From an uncultured marine group I thaumarchaeote (GTDB taxonomy: Archaea; Thermoproteota; Nitrososphaeria; Nitrososphaerales; Nitrosopumilaceae): a stretch of DNA of 33,201 bases. Below, piece by piece: positions 15,509 through 23,393 of this stretch. Made by a program: the position numbers and the translations under genes. Positions within the stretch are counted from its first letter, which is position 1; the number at the start of each line of letters is the position of its first letter. The notes beneath the pieces were generated by a model. It saw only the letters and a program-made list of their open reading frames with translations. It searched no databases and had not been told where the DNA came from. The stretch is taken from contig CACHDH010000004.1 in assembly GCA_902578515.1 (NCBI GenBank), positions 1-33,201 on the forward strand, given 5' to 3'.

Positions 15509-16663
15509 TTACCTCGCGGATGAATAATTTAGTATACGTTTTATTTCTGCACTCATTATATTTTGAGCTGCATTTAGAGACTTTCGCATACCAAGCAATT
15601 TTACAATAGACGTTGCATGGAAATCAAAATCATCTTTGTTTGAAATTTCATCTGTGATCTCTGGTGTGACAGTATCAAAGATTGTATCGATTGTTTTGTT
15701 ATCAACTCTTTCAAGAATTTTTCTCGCAAGACGCTGTTTTTCAAATTCTTTACCAAACTTATCATGCCAATTTTTTTGATATTGTTTAAGCTGTGCTTTA
15801 TCATCAGATTCCAGATATTTTGTTATTGCACTACCTGCAAAAATTCCACCCATACCACAGGAATAGATTCCACCTGCTGTAGTTGGTTTTGATTGTCCCG
15901 CAGCGTCGCCAGCTATCACTGTGTTCTCAGCGACAAAATTTTTGATTGGTCCTTTGATCCATATTGGGGCAAAAATCTTTCTTACAGTCGAATGATTTCC
16001 TTTACTCTTCAGAAACTGTTTCATTAGATTCGATACGTTGATCTCTCTACCAGCAACACCTACTTTACCAGCACCGTTACCAGATGGAATTATCCACGCA
16101 AAAAATCCAGGATATTTCACATTATCAAAATATACCTCAACTCTACCATCTTCTATCCAATCTGCATAAACTTCATACTGGGCAGAAAGCAAAACACCAT
16201 CTCTCTCATTATTTATCAAAGCATTAACTCCCCTACAATCTACTAGAATTTTACACCCAATCTCACCATCAGTTGTTTTAACGCTAAGTTTCGTTTTTTC
16301 TTTAAAACCGGTTTTTACTCTAATCTCAGCACCAGATTGCTCGGCTTGTTTAGCCACCTGTTTGTCAAGTTCTCTCCTATTAACCACAATAACTTTCTGC
16401 TTTTTTGAATTGATTTCTATATGCTTTCCACCAGGCGCATAAATTAGAGCTGAATTAATTGTTGAATCGAATGTTTTTTGTGTAGGTTCTATTCCTAATT
16501 CACCCAACGCTGTTTTACTGACCAAACCTCCACAATGATCAGGAGTTCCAATCTCGAACCCTTCTTCTAAAACTAAAACAGAATGTCCTTTTTTTGCTAT
16601 TTCTCTAGCAGACATTAATCCAGAAATGCTACCACCTGCAATTACTACATCATATTCTTCCAT
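15509..16663 (-). CDS. FAD-dependent geranylgeranyl reductase family protein
   Basis: The enzyme probably saturates geranylgeranyl chains of archaeal membrane lipids. The N-terminal FAD site is VVIAGGSISGLMSAREIAKKG, followed by an acidic strand end (VLVLEE) and the CGGL cysteine motif near residue 45. The family motif PGFFAWIIPSG is near 205 and the second FAD motif GDAAGQSKPTTAGGI near 260. The length of about 384 is typical. I chose the ATG at 16663 (MEEYDVV); the ORF track adds GTG-TTT in front. It is the first gene of the operon to Zn ribbon, EF-1beta, cdc48 and the winged-helix-like gene. Substrate could be digeranylgeranylglycerophospholipid or another prenyl chain. Confidence 0.87.
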   Translation of the reverse strand: MEEYDVVIAGGSISGLMSAREIAKKGHSVLVLEEGFEIGTPDHCGGLVSKTALGELGIEPTQKTFDSTINSALIYAPGGKHIEINSKKQKVIVVNRRELDKQVAKQAEQSGAEIRVKTGFKEKTKLSVKTTDGEIGCKILVDCRGVNALINNERDGVLLSAQYEVYADWIEDGRVEVYFDNVKYPGFFAWIIPSGNGAGKVGVAGREINVSNLMKQFLKSKGNHSTVRKIFAPIWIKGPIKNFVAENTVIAGDAAGQSKPTTAGGIYSCGMGGIFAGSAITKYLESDDKAQLKQYQKNWHDKFGKEFEKQRLARKILERVDNKTIDTIFDTVTPEITDEISNKDDFDFHATSIVKLLGMRKSLNAAQNIMSAEIKRILNYSSAR

Positions 16664-16738
16664 AAACACTCAAAATATCTATTAATACAATTATGTTTCG
16701 AATCAATTGCAAAGTTTTTCATAATACACGGTTTTTGT

Positions 16739-17095
16739 ATGTATATGGCAATAAAACAGGTTATTGTAGTAAGAACTGATCTTGATATGGGAAAAGGAAA
16801 GATTGCTGCTCAAGTTGGTCATGCATGTGTAATGGGTGCTGAGCATGTTCGAAAATCTAATCCCGACTGGTTTTCAGAATGGTGGGAAGCACAAGAAAAG
16901 GTTGTACTCAAAGTTGCGAATCTAAAAGAACTTGAGCAAATAATACGAGATGCACAGGAATTTGGATTGCCTTGCTCTGGAATATCTGATGCAGGTCACA
17001 CGCAACTACCACCTGGGACAGTAACTTGTGCATCCATTGGTCCCGCACCTGAAGAAAAGATTGATAAAATCACTGGAGATTTAAAACTTTTATAA
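16739..17095 (+). CDS. pth2: Peptidyl-tRNA hydrolase, Pth2 family
   Basis: Pth2 releases tRNA from prematurely dropped peptidyl-tRNA and is the archaeal/eukaryotic type. The sequence carries the diagnostic KQVIVVRTDLDMGKGKIAAQ, VGHACVMG, the central KVVLKVANLKEL and the end SDAGHTQLPPGTVTCASIGP. The length is 118, or 116 if translation begins at the second ATG (MAIKQV, 16745), which is the more usual N-terminus. The gene is divergent from the geranylgeranyl reductase operon with about 75 bases between, and no Shine-Dalgarno sequence precedes it. Identity is very secure. Confidence 0.95.
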   Translation: MYMAIKQVIVVRTDLDMGKGKIAAQVGHACVMGAEHVRKSNPDWFSEWWEAQEKVVLKVANLKELEQIIRDAQEFGLPCSGISDAGHTQLPPGTVTCASIGPAPEEKIDKITGDLKLL

Positions 17096-17149
17096 TTTTT
17101 TATTATTAATTCCCAATCAGATATAATGTAGATAAATTCGTATGTTACT

Positions 17150-18832
17150 ATGAAAACCAGAAAAAAAGGGATTCTATTCTTTGCAGTTGTTGCTGGAATT
17201 ATGTTAAGTTCTGGAATCACAATAGCGATAAATCCTGCGCAATGGTTTGGGGATTCTAGTCTGGAGGACGATATGAATATTCCAACTGCTGAAGAATTTG
17301 ATGCATTTGATCCTGATGCACTTGGTTTGGATCTAGGATATAATCCTGGTGAAAAATTACAATTTTGTTCTACAAATGATCAACCATTATCAAACCAATA
17401 TGTCAAAGAATACAAAATACCTACTGAATGTACACAGCCACTTGCAATTACAGTAGATCATAGTGGAAATGTATGGTTTGCAGAAACAAGCACTGGCGAT
17501 GTGGCAAAATTTGATCCTCTAACAGAAACATTCACTGAATATAATAACACAGAATGGGAAGATGTAGAAAAAATATTCATTATGACTGCACTTGAAAACA
17601 ATGTGCAGCCAACTAAATTGCGCTCTATGATTTGGGGAATTGATTATTTCCCTGATGGTAGTATTTGGTTTACTGATGAAACAACAGACGCAATATGGAA
17701 ATTCACAATAGATGCAGAAACGTACGATAGAATTTCCTACTCACAATCTGATGAAAAATCATCATTACCACAAAAATTAGTTATTGATGGATCAAAAATT
17801 ATAATTAATGATTTTTCTGGAGGTAAGCTTTCATTTTTGGATTATGCACAGGATAGGGAAGGATTACGCCACTATTCAATTCCATCTGTTGTACCAGATG
17901 CAGTTACTAGTGATTTTGGAATTGACTCAGACAAGAATGTTTGGTATACAAATTGGGTTCCAAGTGGACAGGGTATTCTAGTGAAGTTTAATTATCCTGG
18001 ATATGAGTTTCAAGCAACACAAGGTGAAGTAACTCAAGGTTTACTTTTACAAGATTTTGTTGAATGGTACAATTTTCCACCAGGACTTACTACACCAAAT
18101 GGTGTTACAGTTGGACCAGAACAGAAGATTTGGTTAGCTGACACGTCAAGTAATTATTTTTTCAGTTTTGATCCTAAAACTGAAGAATTTACAAAATACA
18201 CAACATCTGTTCCTACGATTGATTCTTACGGCAATGCATCAGGTGTGATAAAAAATCCTGTGTCAAGGCCATATTGGATTGAACATTACGATGGTAATAT
18301 CATTATGAATGAGCAAACAGCAAATCGAATTGGTGTGTTCAATCCATCGACTGAAGCGTTAATAGAATATACAATTCCCTCGAGGAATCCAAATTGGGCT
18401 GATTGTGAAGGAATTGATTACTGTGGAGTTGCGCAAGTATTTGACTTTGCACCTGATGGCAAAAAAATTTGGTTTACGGAATGGGTTGAAAATAATATCG
18501 GTGTTGTAGATACATCAATCTCGCCTCCATTTTCTGTTGACATTGATAAGAAACAAATCACTTTGGAGAAAGGGCAAACTACTCAGCTTGTACTTAAGGT
18601 TAAATCATTAGTTTCGAGCACATTTGATGTTAATGTAAATTCTTCCACAACATCAACATTTTCAGATATAATTATCACACATGAAGATAATTTTTCACTC
18701 TCTAATGAGACATCTATCTCAGTAGAGATTATGGCAAGTGAACATGCATTGTCAGGCACACATAAAGTACTTCTTGGCGCATATACTGATGACATTGCTG
18801 TTTCTCAGTTTATCACAGTGACAGTAGTGTGA
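17150..18832 (+). CDS. Secreted beta-propeller protein (Vgb/NHL-like)
   Basis: A signal peptide or N-terminal anchor (about 1-28) precedes repeated blades with the pattern of virginiamycin B lyase-like/NHL propellers: NVWFAETSTGDVAKFDP, GSIWFTDETTDAIWKF, NVWYTNWV, KIWLADTSSNYFFSFDP and KIWFTEWVENNIGVVD. From about residue 460 an immunoglobulin-like domain of beta strands follows. The length is 560. The lyase activity of Vgb should not be assumed; the fold serves many binding roles. The protein is probably exposed on the cell surface. The transcript has TATA-like GATATAAT at about 17119. The gene overlaps truD by 4 bases (GTGA), suggesting coupled translation despite unrelated functions. Confidence 0.78.
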   Translation: MKTRKKGILFFAVVAGIMLSSGITIAINPAQWFGDSSLEDDMNIPTAEEFDAFDPDALGLDLGYNPGEKLQFCSTNDQPLSNQYVKEYKIPTECTQPLAITVDHSGNVWFAETSTGDVAKFDPLTETFTEYNNTEWEDVEKIFIMTALENNVQPTKLRSMIWGIDYFPDGSIWFTDETTDAIWKFTIDAETYDRISYSQSDEKSSLPQKLVIDGSKIIINDFSGGKLSFLDYAQDREGLRHYSIPSVVPDAVTSDFGIDSDKNVWYTNWVPSGQGILVKFNYPGYEFQATQGEVTQGLLLQDFVEWYNFPPGLTTPNGVTVGPEQKIWLADTSSNYFFSFDPKTEEFTKYTTSVPTIDSYGNASGVIKNPVSRPYWIEHYDGNIIMNEQTANRIGVFNPSTEALIEYTIPSRNPNWADCEGIDYCGVAQVFDFAPDGKKIWFTEWVENNIGVVDTSISPPFSVDIDKKQITLEKGQTTQLVLKVKSLVSSTFDVNVNSSTTSTFSDIIITHEDNFSLSNETSISVEIMASEHALSGTHKVLLGAYTDDIAVSQFITVTVV

Positions 18833-20025
18833 TTCCTAAAATCGATTCTGAAATTGGAATCTCATCGTATACAACAAATTTTATTGGTTGTGGAGGAGTA
18901 ATACGAAAACAAAAAGAAGATTTCCATGTCTCTGAATTAATAAAAGATAAGTCTAGTTCTAAGATTTGCTCTGAATCTGGTTTTGCTGTATACAAATTAC
19001 AAAAACATGGCATTGATACAACTCATGCATTGGATGAAATTTTCAAAAAACATGGTATAAGATTAAAATCACTTGGTCTGAAGGATGCATCAGCGATAAC
19101 AGAGCAGTTTGTATTTACTACATACAAAACTAACAAACATTTTGAAGTCAGCGGGCAGAAGTATAATTTAACTAAAGTTGGATTCACAGATAAATTATTA
19201 TCAAAAAAAGATATGATCGGGAATCATTTTAGAATAAAAATTGATGGAGCGTCAAATGAATTAGGAAAATTTAGTGAGTTTGATAAAATTCTGAATTTTT
19301 ATGGATACCAAAGATTTGGTTCACGTAGAGCAGTAACGCATCTTATCGGAAGAGCTATAATACAGAAGAACTTTACTGCTGCAGTACATCTACTACTATC
19401 ATTTACTTCTGAATATGATAGTGATGAAAATACCAAACTACGGCAATTAATGTCTGATACATCAAAATATTCTGAGGCAATAGAAATAATTCCAAAAGGT
19501 ATGGATCTTGAAAAAATTGCATTGAAACAAATGATAGAACATAATGATCCAGTCAAGACTTTACGTGCATTACCACTATCAATAAGGAGGTTTTTTATTC
19601 AAGCATATCAATCATATATTTTCAATCGTACTCTTAGCAATTCTCTAGATGCTGGTGAAGAATTGTTTTCACCACAATCTAACGATGTTTGTTACAATAA
19701 GGATGGTGAATTGGGAAAGTTTGAAAACGATCCCCTACAAAGATTATCTATACCGTTTGTAGGATACTCATATTATAAAAAAACTCGATTCCATAATTAT
19801 ATTGAAAAGATTTTACATGATGAAGCAATAACTCACAAGGATTTTTTTTCTAGTGATATGCAAGAAATAAGCAGTGAAGGCGGTTTTCGAAATTCTTCAA
19901 TAAAATGTGATGATTGTAGCATAGATAATAACATAGTATCATTTTCCCTTTCTCGGGGTTCATTTGCAACAATAGTTCTACGGGAGATAATTAAGCCAGA
20001 AAATCCATTAACATCAGGATTTTAG
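18829..20025 (+). CDS. truD: tRNA pseudouridine(13) synthase TruD
   Basis: TruD converts U13 (and in archaea/eukaryotes sometimes U35) of tRNA to pseudouridine. Visible motifs are IRKQKEDFHVSEL near the start, LQKHGIDTTHAL, the catalytic aspartate block LGLKDASAITEQFV near 82-95, and FYGYQRFGSRRAVTHLIGRAI near 160. A family insertion domain occupies the middle, and the protein ends with an SLSRGSFATIVLREI strand characteristic of TruD. The length of 398 fits the archaeal class. The start is GTG, overlapping the stop of the propeller gene in GTGA. Identity is firm. Confidence 0.95.
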   Translation: MIPKIDSEIGISSYTTNFIGCGGVIRKQKEDFHVSELIKDKSSSKICSESGFAVYKLQKHGIDTTHALDEIFKKHGIRLKSLGLKDASAITEQFVFTTYKTNKHFEVSGQKYNLTKVGFTDKLLSKKDMIGNHFRIKIDGASNELGKFSEFDKILNFYGYQRFGSRRAVTHLIGRAIIQKNFTAAVHLLLSFTSEYDSDENTKLRQLMSDTSKYSEAIEIIPKGMDLEKIALKQMIEHNDPVKTLRALPLSIRRFFIQAYQSYIFNRTLSNSLDAGEELFSPQSNDVCYNKDGELGKFENDPLQRLSIPFVGYSYYKKTRFHNYIEKILHDEAITHKDFFSSDMQEISSEGGFRNSSIKCDDCSIDNNIVSFSLSRGSFATIVLREIIKPENPLTSGF

Positions 20026-20126
20026 GCATGTTTCTCTAGAAGCACACACATGGGTAAACAGAATTGATCAAATAACTAAATGATTTTTTTACTTCCCATT
20101 TAATCCATATTTTTTAATCAGTTCAT

Positions 20127-20822
20127 ATGTCAAATTGGTTAGCATCAGATGAATCTGATTCTATATTTGTCCGATATTCCACTTTTATCATTTTCTCTAT
20201 AGCTGCTATATCTGCTCTAACATTGTTTGTTGTATTTCAACCAATGATTGAAAGTATTACAACTGAAACCCCTACGATAGTATACGTTATGTTTGCACCA
20301 GCATTCGCTATTGGATTTCTTTATGGATTGAAGATCACCGAACGTGTGATGAAACCATCAGAGTCGAGAAGTCCCCTTAAACGTGGAATTGTAAAGATGT
20401 TTTTGTTCTTCTTTGTCATAGGTGGCTTGTTCAGTTCGGTAAATTTTGCATTACATGGAGGCAGTATGATGCCTAATGGTTCTATGTTTGATGTAGGAAT
20501 AATTGAATGGATAACAGAATTGATCAAATACAATGGTGGTGTAACTTTCATGATTGTATCTAGTATAGTTTTGATGGCTGCGGCAACTCGAAAAATTGTA
20601 GGGTTAGGAAGTGGTTATTTAGGTAAAATCATTTCTTTCGTTGGAACATTTGTTTTCTTTTCAATGGTTTCAGTTAGTCTTACACAACTTGATCCAACTC
20701 ATTCACAGGTATTTCTCTACACATTTTTCTATGCAGGTATAATCTCCGGTGCGCTGTATGAGATGAACAAATTAACTACCAAGCAAAATATGTGGGACGA
20801 TTATTCAAACGGTTATCTATAA
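20127..20822 (+). CDS. Six-helix membrane protein of unknown function
   Basis: I do not recognise the family. The 231 residues contain about six hydrophobic helices (around 20-38, 48-66, 90-108, 138-155, 168-185 and 193-211) with short loops and no cofactor motif; one loop carries ALHGGSMMPNGSMF, and the termini are hydrophilic. The start is ATG, preceded by an AT-rich stretch (TATTTTTTAAT) about 10-20 bases upstream. The 101-base gap after truD shows no RNA-like structure that I can support. It is convergent with the next gene, with the two stops overlapping by 6 bases. Probably a lineage-specific protein. Confidence 0.72.
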   Translation: MSNWLASDESDSIFVRYSTFIIFSIAAISALTLFVVFQPMIESITTETPTIVYVMFAPAFAIGFLYGLKITERVMKPSESRSPLKRGIVKMFLFFFVIGGLFSSVNFALHGGSMMPNGSMFDVGIIEWITELIKYNGGVTFMIVSSIVLMAAATRKIVGLGSGYLGKIISFVGTFVFFSMVSVSLTQLDPTHSQVFLYTFFYAGIISGALYEMNKLTTKQNMWDDYSNGYL

Positions 20823-21149
20823 TTCGTCTTGATTTGGGGCATTCTTCATTATTTCTTCTAATTCCTGATCTTGTATTACCCACATTCTATATTTCCAGCA
20901 TTCACCTTCTGTATCATTGTTTTCTCTACATTCCTGTAATTTCATTTCATCTAACCATTTTGCACATTGTGGATCTTGGAAACCATTTACTTTACAATCC
21001 TCAAAAAGAGCAACTTGTTGTCTTTGTATTTCATCACCAAACATAACATTTGGACCTATTGCTAATTGGAGTATTCCTATTGCACCCAATGATGCTGCCA
21101 CCATAATCATTCCTATTCCAACTTTCCTCTGATGATGTGGCTCCTTCAT
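20817..21149 (-). CDS. Single-pass membrane protein with four cysteines
   Basis: I do not recognise the family. The protein has 110 residues. A basic, histidine-containing N-terminus (KEPHHQRK) precedes one hydrophobic helix (about 11-31), which probably anchors an outer domain. That domain has four cysteines (DCKVNG, PQCAKW, QECREN, GECWKY) spaced so that two disulfides or a small metal site are possible, followed by an acidic helical tail. The start is ATG. It is divergent from the GIY-YIG-like gene; the gap holds an inverted repeat. Function unknown. Confidence 0.65.
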   Translation of the reverse strand: MKEPHHQRKVGIGMIMVAASLGAIGILQLAIGPNVMFGDEIQRQQVALFEDCKVNGFQDPQCAKWLDEMKLQECRENNDTEGECWKYRMWVIQDQELEEIMKNAPNQDEL

Positions 21150-21157
21150 GTAATCTT

Positions 21158-21195
21158 GGATCTTAATTAGTAGAATTTAATCCTTAAGGAGATCC
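21158..21195. repeat. Inverted repeat and 10-bp palindrome in a divergent promoter region
   Basis: GGATCT (21158-21163) and AGATCC (21190-21195) are inverted repeats, and between them TCCTTAAGGA (21181-21190) is a perfect 10-bp palindrome. The AT-rich GAATTTAAT at 21172-21180 is a plausible TATA box for the rightward gene at 21209. An operator is possible but unproven. Confidence 0.45.
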
Positions 21196-21208
21196 TATTG
21201 ATTAGCTT

Positions 21209-21655
21209 ATGCACTGCCGAAAAGAAAAAAAGGGTAGAATGGATTATCAAATAGAGTTGTCTATTCAAATTCTTCAGTATGAATTCTTAGGTCCAATAAA
21301 ACTATCAGAATGGGGTCCACCGATGGATAAGGTGGCATACATAATTTTTTATAAAAATAAAGATGTTTTTAATATGATTTATGTCGGTGAATCAGACAAA
21401 ACTGAATCACGTGATTTCTTTACAAAGAATGACCAGTTTAAATGCTGGTTATCGTATGCCGGTAAAGAAGAGAATCTGTACCTTTCAATTTATCCAATGT
21501 GGGAATCTAGTGTTTCTCAACGAAGGCAGCTAGTAAGGAAAGTGATCTCCAAATATAAGCCAGTTTGTAATGACGGTACTTCTGATGATGGATCAAATAC
21601 ATCACAAGTAACTGAACCAGAACCTGAACCAGAACCTGAGCCAGAGTCAGATTAA
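21209..21655 (+). CDS. Possible degenerate GIY-YIG-like domain protein with PE-rich tail
   Basis: No family is certain. The core resembles a GIY-YIG domain: strand pair VAYIIFYKNK and MIYVGESDK in place of GIY and YIG, an arginine shortly after (ESRDFF), and the end VISKYKPVCN, which matches the Lxx...PxxN closing motif of UvrC-type domains. The metal-binding glutamate expected nine residues before the proline is a valine, so nuclease activity would be lost. The tail is acidic and ends in repeated Pro-Glu. The ORF starts at an ATG placed about 30 bases after a TATA-like site; an ATG ten codons later (MDYQIEL, 21239) is an alternative. The stop overlaps that of the next convergent gene. Confidence 0.6.
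   Translation: MHCRKEKKGRMDYQIELSIQILQYEFLGPIKLSEWGPPMDKVAYIIFYKNKDVFNMIYVGESDKTESRDFFTKNDQFKCWLSYAGKEENLYLSIYPMWESSVSQRRQLVRKVISKYKPVCNDGTSDDGSNTSQVTEPEPEPEPEPESD
21614..21649. repeat. Short tandem repeat coding Pro-Glu tail
   Basis: Six-base units (GAACCA/GAACCT, later GAGCCA) are repeated about six times and encode EPEPEPEPEPES at the end of the GIY-YIG-like protein. The third-position changes in the last units show some age. Confidence 0.85.
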
Positions 21656-21879
21656 TTCTTATTTTTTACTTTAAACATCTCCAATGTAACAAGATCTATT
21701 GCTTTTTTCAGATGTTCAAATTCCTTAAACAGAGTTATCTCTCCTTGTACAAGTGTTTTAAGGACACTAACGATTGCTTTTTGATATTCATCAGTGGATG
21801 AAACCTCAAGACCATTAACTCTTGACGCCATATCTTCTAGTTCTTTTATTGTACTATCAAGTGGAATGTGTTTTTTCAT
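21652..21879 (-). CDS. Small helical protein of unknown function
   Basis: The 75 residues are predicted to be almost entirely helical, with two amphipathic stretches (TIKELEDMASRV and FEHLKKAIDLVTLEMF) and no cysteine or known motif. The ATG start overlaps the last bases of the upstream cysteine/histidine-rich gene (by 4 bases), which supports both being real and co-translated. The stop is shared with that of the convergent gene. The protein could be a small scaffold or antitoxin-like partner, but no evidence supports either. Confidence 0.6.
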   Translation of the reverse strand: MKKHIPLDSTIKELEDMASRVNGLEVSSTDEYQKAIVSVLKTLVQGEITLFKEFEHLKKAIDLVTLEMFKVKNKN

Positions 21880-22025
21880 AGAAGTTCCTCATCAATTTTT
21901 TTTATTGCATCAGAATATTCTTTACAATGACATGATGGTATCATACACTTTCCACGTTTCAGTAACGAATTATTATTAATATTTTCATGAGCTTCATCGG
22001 TGTGATGGCATCTAATGCAATTCAT
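21876..22025 (-). CDS. Small Cys/His-rich, probably zinc-binding protein
   Basis: Starting at the ATG at 22025, the protein has about 49 residues: MNCIRCHHTDEAH, a short basic spacer, and CMIPSCHCKEY. Five cysteines and several histidines form CxxCH and CxxxxCxC groups able to hold one or two metal ions. The ORF track adds 15 hydrophobic residues by starting at 22070, inside the alcohol dehydrogenase gene; I think this is wrong because the internal ATG gives a clean motif start and removes the overlap. The next gene overlaps its stop by 4 bases. Function unknown; redox, metal or nucleic acid roles are possible. Confidence 0.65.
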   Translation of the reverse strand: MNCIRCHHTDEAHENINNNSLLKRGKCMIPSCHCKEYSDAIKKIDEELL

Positions 22026-22050
22026 AAATTTATGATTTAAAACAGGTATT

Positions 22051-23106
22051 TTAAGGAATAAGAACAGCACGCGCGTCTATCTCTGAATTTTTAAGTTTCA
22101 GCAGAACTTCATTTGCTTGTTCTAATGGGAAGGACTCAGTTACTACTTCTAACTTATGTTCACCTGAAATTTTTATAACATCTTCCATATCTTTTCTGGA
22201 ACCTATCAAAGTTCCCCTAACAGTTTTTTCTTCAAATGCTAAAAAATTAGGAATCTTACCAACTGTAGCAATAACTACAGTTCCACCCTTTTTGATTGAC
22301 TTGATTGCGGTATCCGTCACTTCATCAACTGGAGCAAAAACAATCGCAGCGTCAAATAATCCATATTCTTTCTTTACATTTTCAAGAAATTGATCCTGAT
22401 TAGATGAATAAACAAAAATATTATCTGCTCCAAGTTTTTTTGCTACATCAAGATGCTTTTCTTTTCTTGAAACTCCACTAACATCACATCCCTCAACTTT
22501 AGCAAATTGTATTGCCATATGCCCAACACCACCTATACCAAAAATTGCAATTTTTTTATTCTTTTTTGGTTCTGCAGCTTTTACCGCTTTGTAAGCTGTT
22601 ATTCCAGCACAGAATAGTGGTGCTGCATATTCAGACCTCATTGTGTCAGGAACCTTTGTTGCAAATTCTTCTTCCACAGTGATGTATTCCGTGTATCCGC
22701 CTCTCAGTGACTCACCAGTGACATCCATATTTTCACAAAGATACTCCTTTCCTTCATTACAATATTGACAATTCAAGCATGATCCAAGCAGTGGTGTTAT
22801 TCCCACTCTTTCATCTACCTTAAATTTTGTAACGTCATTTCCAATTTCCACTATTTTCCCAACCACTTCATGTCCAGGAACAGTTGGTAATGTAGGAGGT
22901 AATCCAATATCCTCCCAATCCCCCTCTATCGAATGTAACTGTGAATGACAAACACCACATGCTTCAATCTTTATCAGAATTTCATTCGGTTTTGTAATTT
23001 CATGCCTGTCAATTTGTGTAAGTTTTAATGGTTTTGATTCTACGGGACCAAGTTTTGAGAGAATCATAGCACGCATCTTTTCTGGCATGATTTTCAATTT
23101 TGGCAT
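22051..23106 (-). CDS. Zinc-dependent alcohol dehydrogenase (MDR superfamily)
   Basis: The enzyme is a medium-chain NAD(P)-dependent dehydrogenase. Catalytic zinc ligands are seen in CGVCHSQLHS (near 52) and PGHEVVG (near 77); the structural zinc site CLNCQYCNEGKEYLC shows the exact CxxCxxCx7C spacing. The Rossmann motif GIGGVGHMAIQFAK is near 195. The length is 351, with a slightly long N-terminus; the ATG at MRAMIL near residue 12 could also serve as start. Substrate specificity cannot be read from sequence, and the gene does not sit in a recognisable pathway. It is divergent from the small gene at 23165. Confidence 0.92.
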   Translation of the reverse strand: MPKLKIMPEKMRAMILSKLGPVESKPLKLTQIDRHEITKPNEILIKIEACGVCHSQLHSIEGDWEDIGLPPTLPTVPGHEVVGKIVEIGNDVTKFKVDERVGITPLLGSCLNCQYCNEGKEYLCENMDVTGESLRGGYTEYITVEEEFATKVPDTMRSEYAAPLFCAGITAYKAVKAAEPKKNKKIAIFGIGGVGHMAIQFAKVEGCDVSGVSRKEKHLDVAKKLGADNIFVYSSNQDQFLENVKKEYGLFDAAIVFAPVDEVTDTAIKSIKKGGTVVIATVGKIPNFLAFEEKTVRGTLIGSRKDMEDVIKISGEHKLEVVTESFPLEQANEVLLKLKNSEIDARAVLIP

Positions 23107-23164
23107 TCATTCTTAAATTTTTGTAAAGACAAGAATTAAAATCAGTATAAAATTATTCATTATA

Positions 23165-23392
23165 ATGGATTATCGGCTGACAGATGAGGACAAAGAAAGG
23201 ATAAAACTGCTTAATGAAGTTTCAAAAAATAGATTTAAAAATTTTAGTCTTGAACAGCTTATACGATTACAGGAGCTACTAGAAAAGAAAGATTACAGTA
23301 ATCAAAAAAAGGCAGCAAAATCCAAGAAAAAATTACTTAGTCAAATTAATGTAGAAATTTACAAGCGTGATGACGCGGCAATCTGGAAATAA
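23165..23392 (+). CDS. Small charged helical protein upstream of the DUF255 gene
   Basis: The 75-residue protein is highly charged and predicted helical ([33 protein letters not shown], lysine-rich [11 protein letters not shown]). I do not recognise the family. It begins with ATG in a clear AT-rich promoter context (AATTAAAAT about 25-32 bases upstream). It ends 1 base before the ATG of the DUF255 gene, so the two are probably co-transcribed. The basic character would allow nucleic acid binding, but this is a guess. Confidence 0.6.
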   Translation: MDYRLTDEDKERIKLLNEVSKNRFKNFSLEQLIRLQELLEKKDYSNQKKAAKSKKKLLSQINVEIYKRDDAAIWK

Positions 23393-23393
23393 T

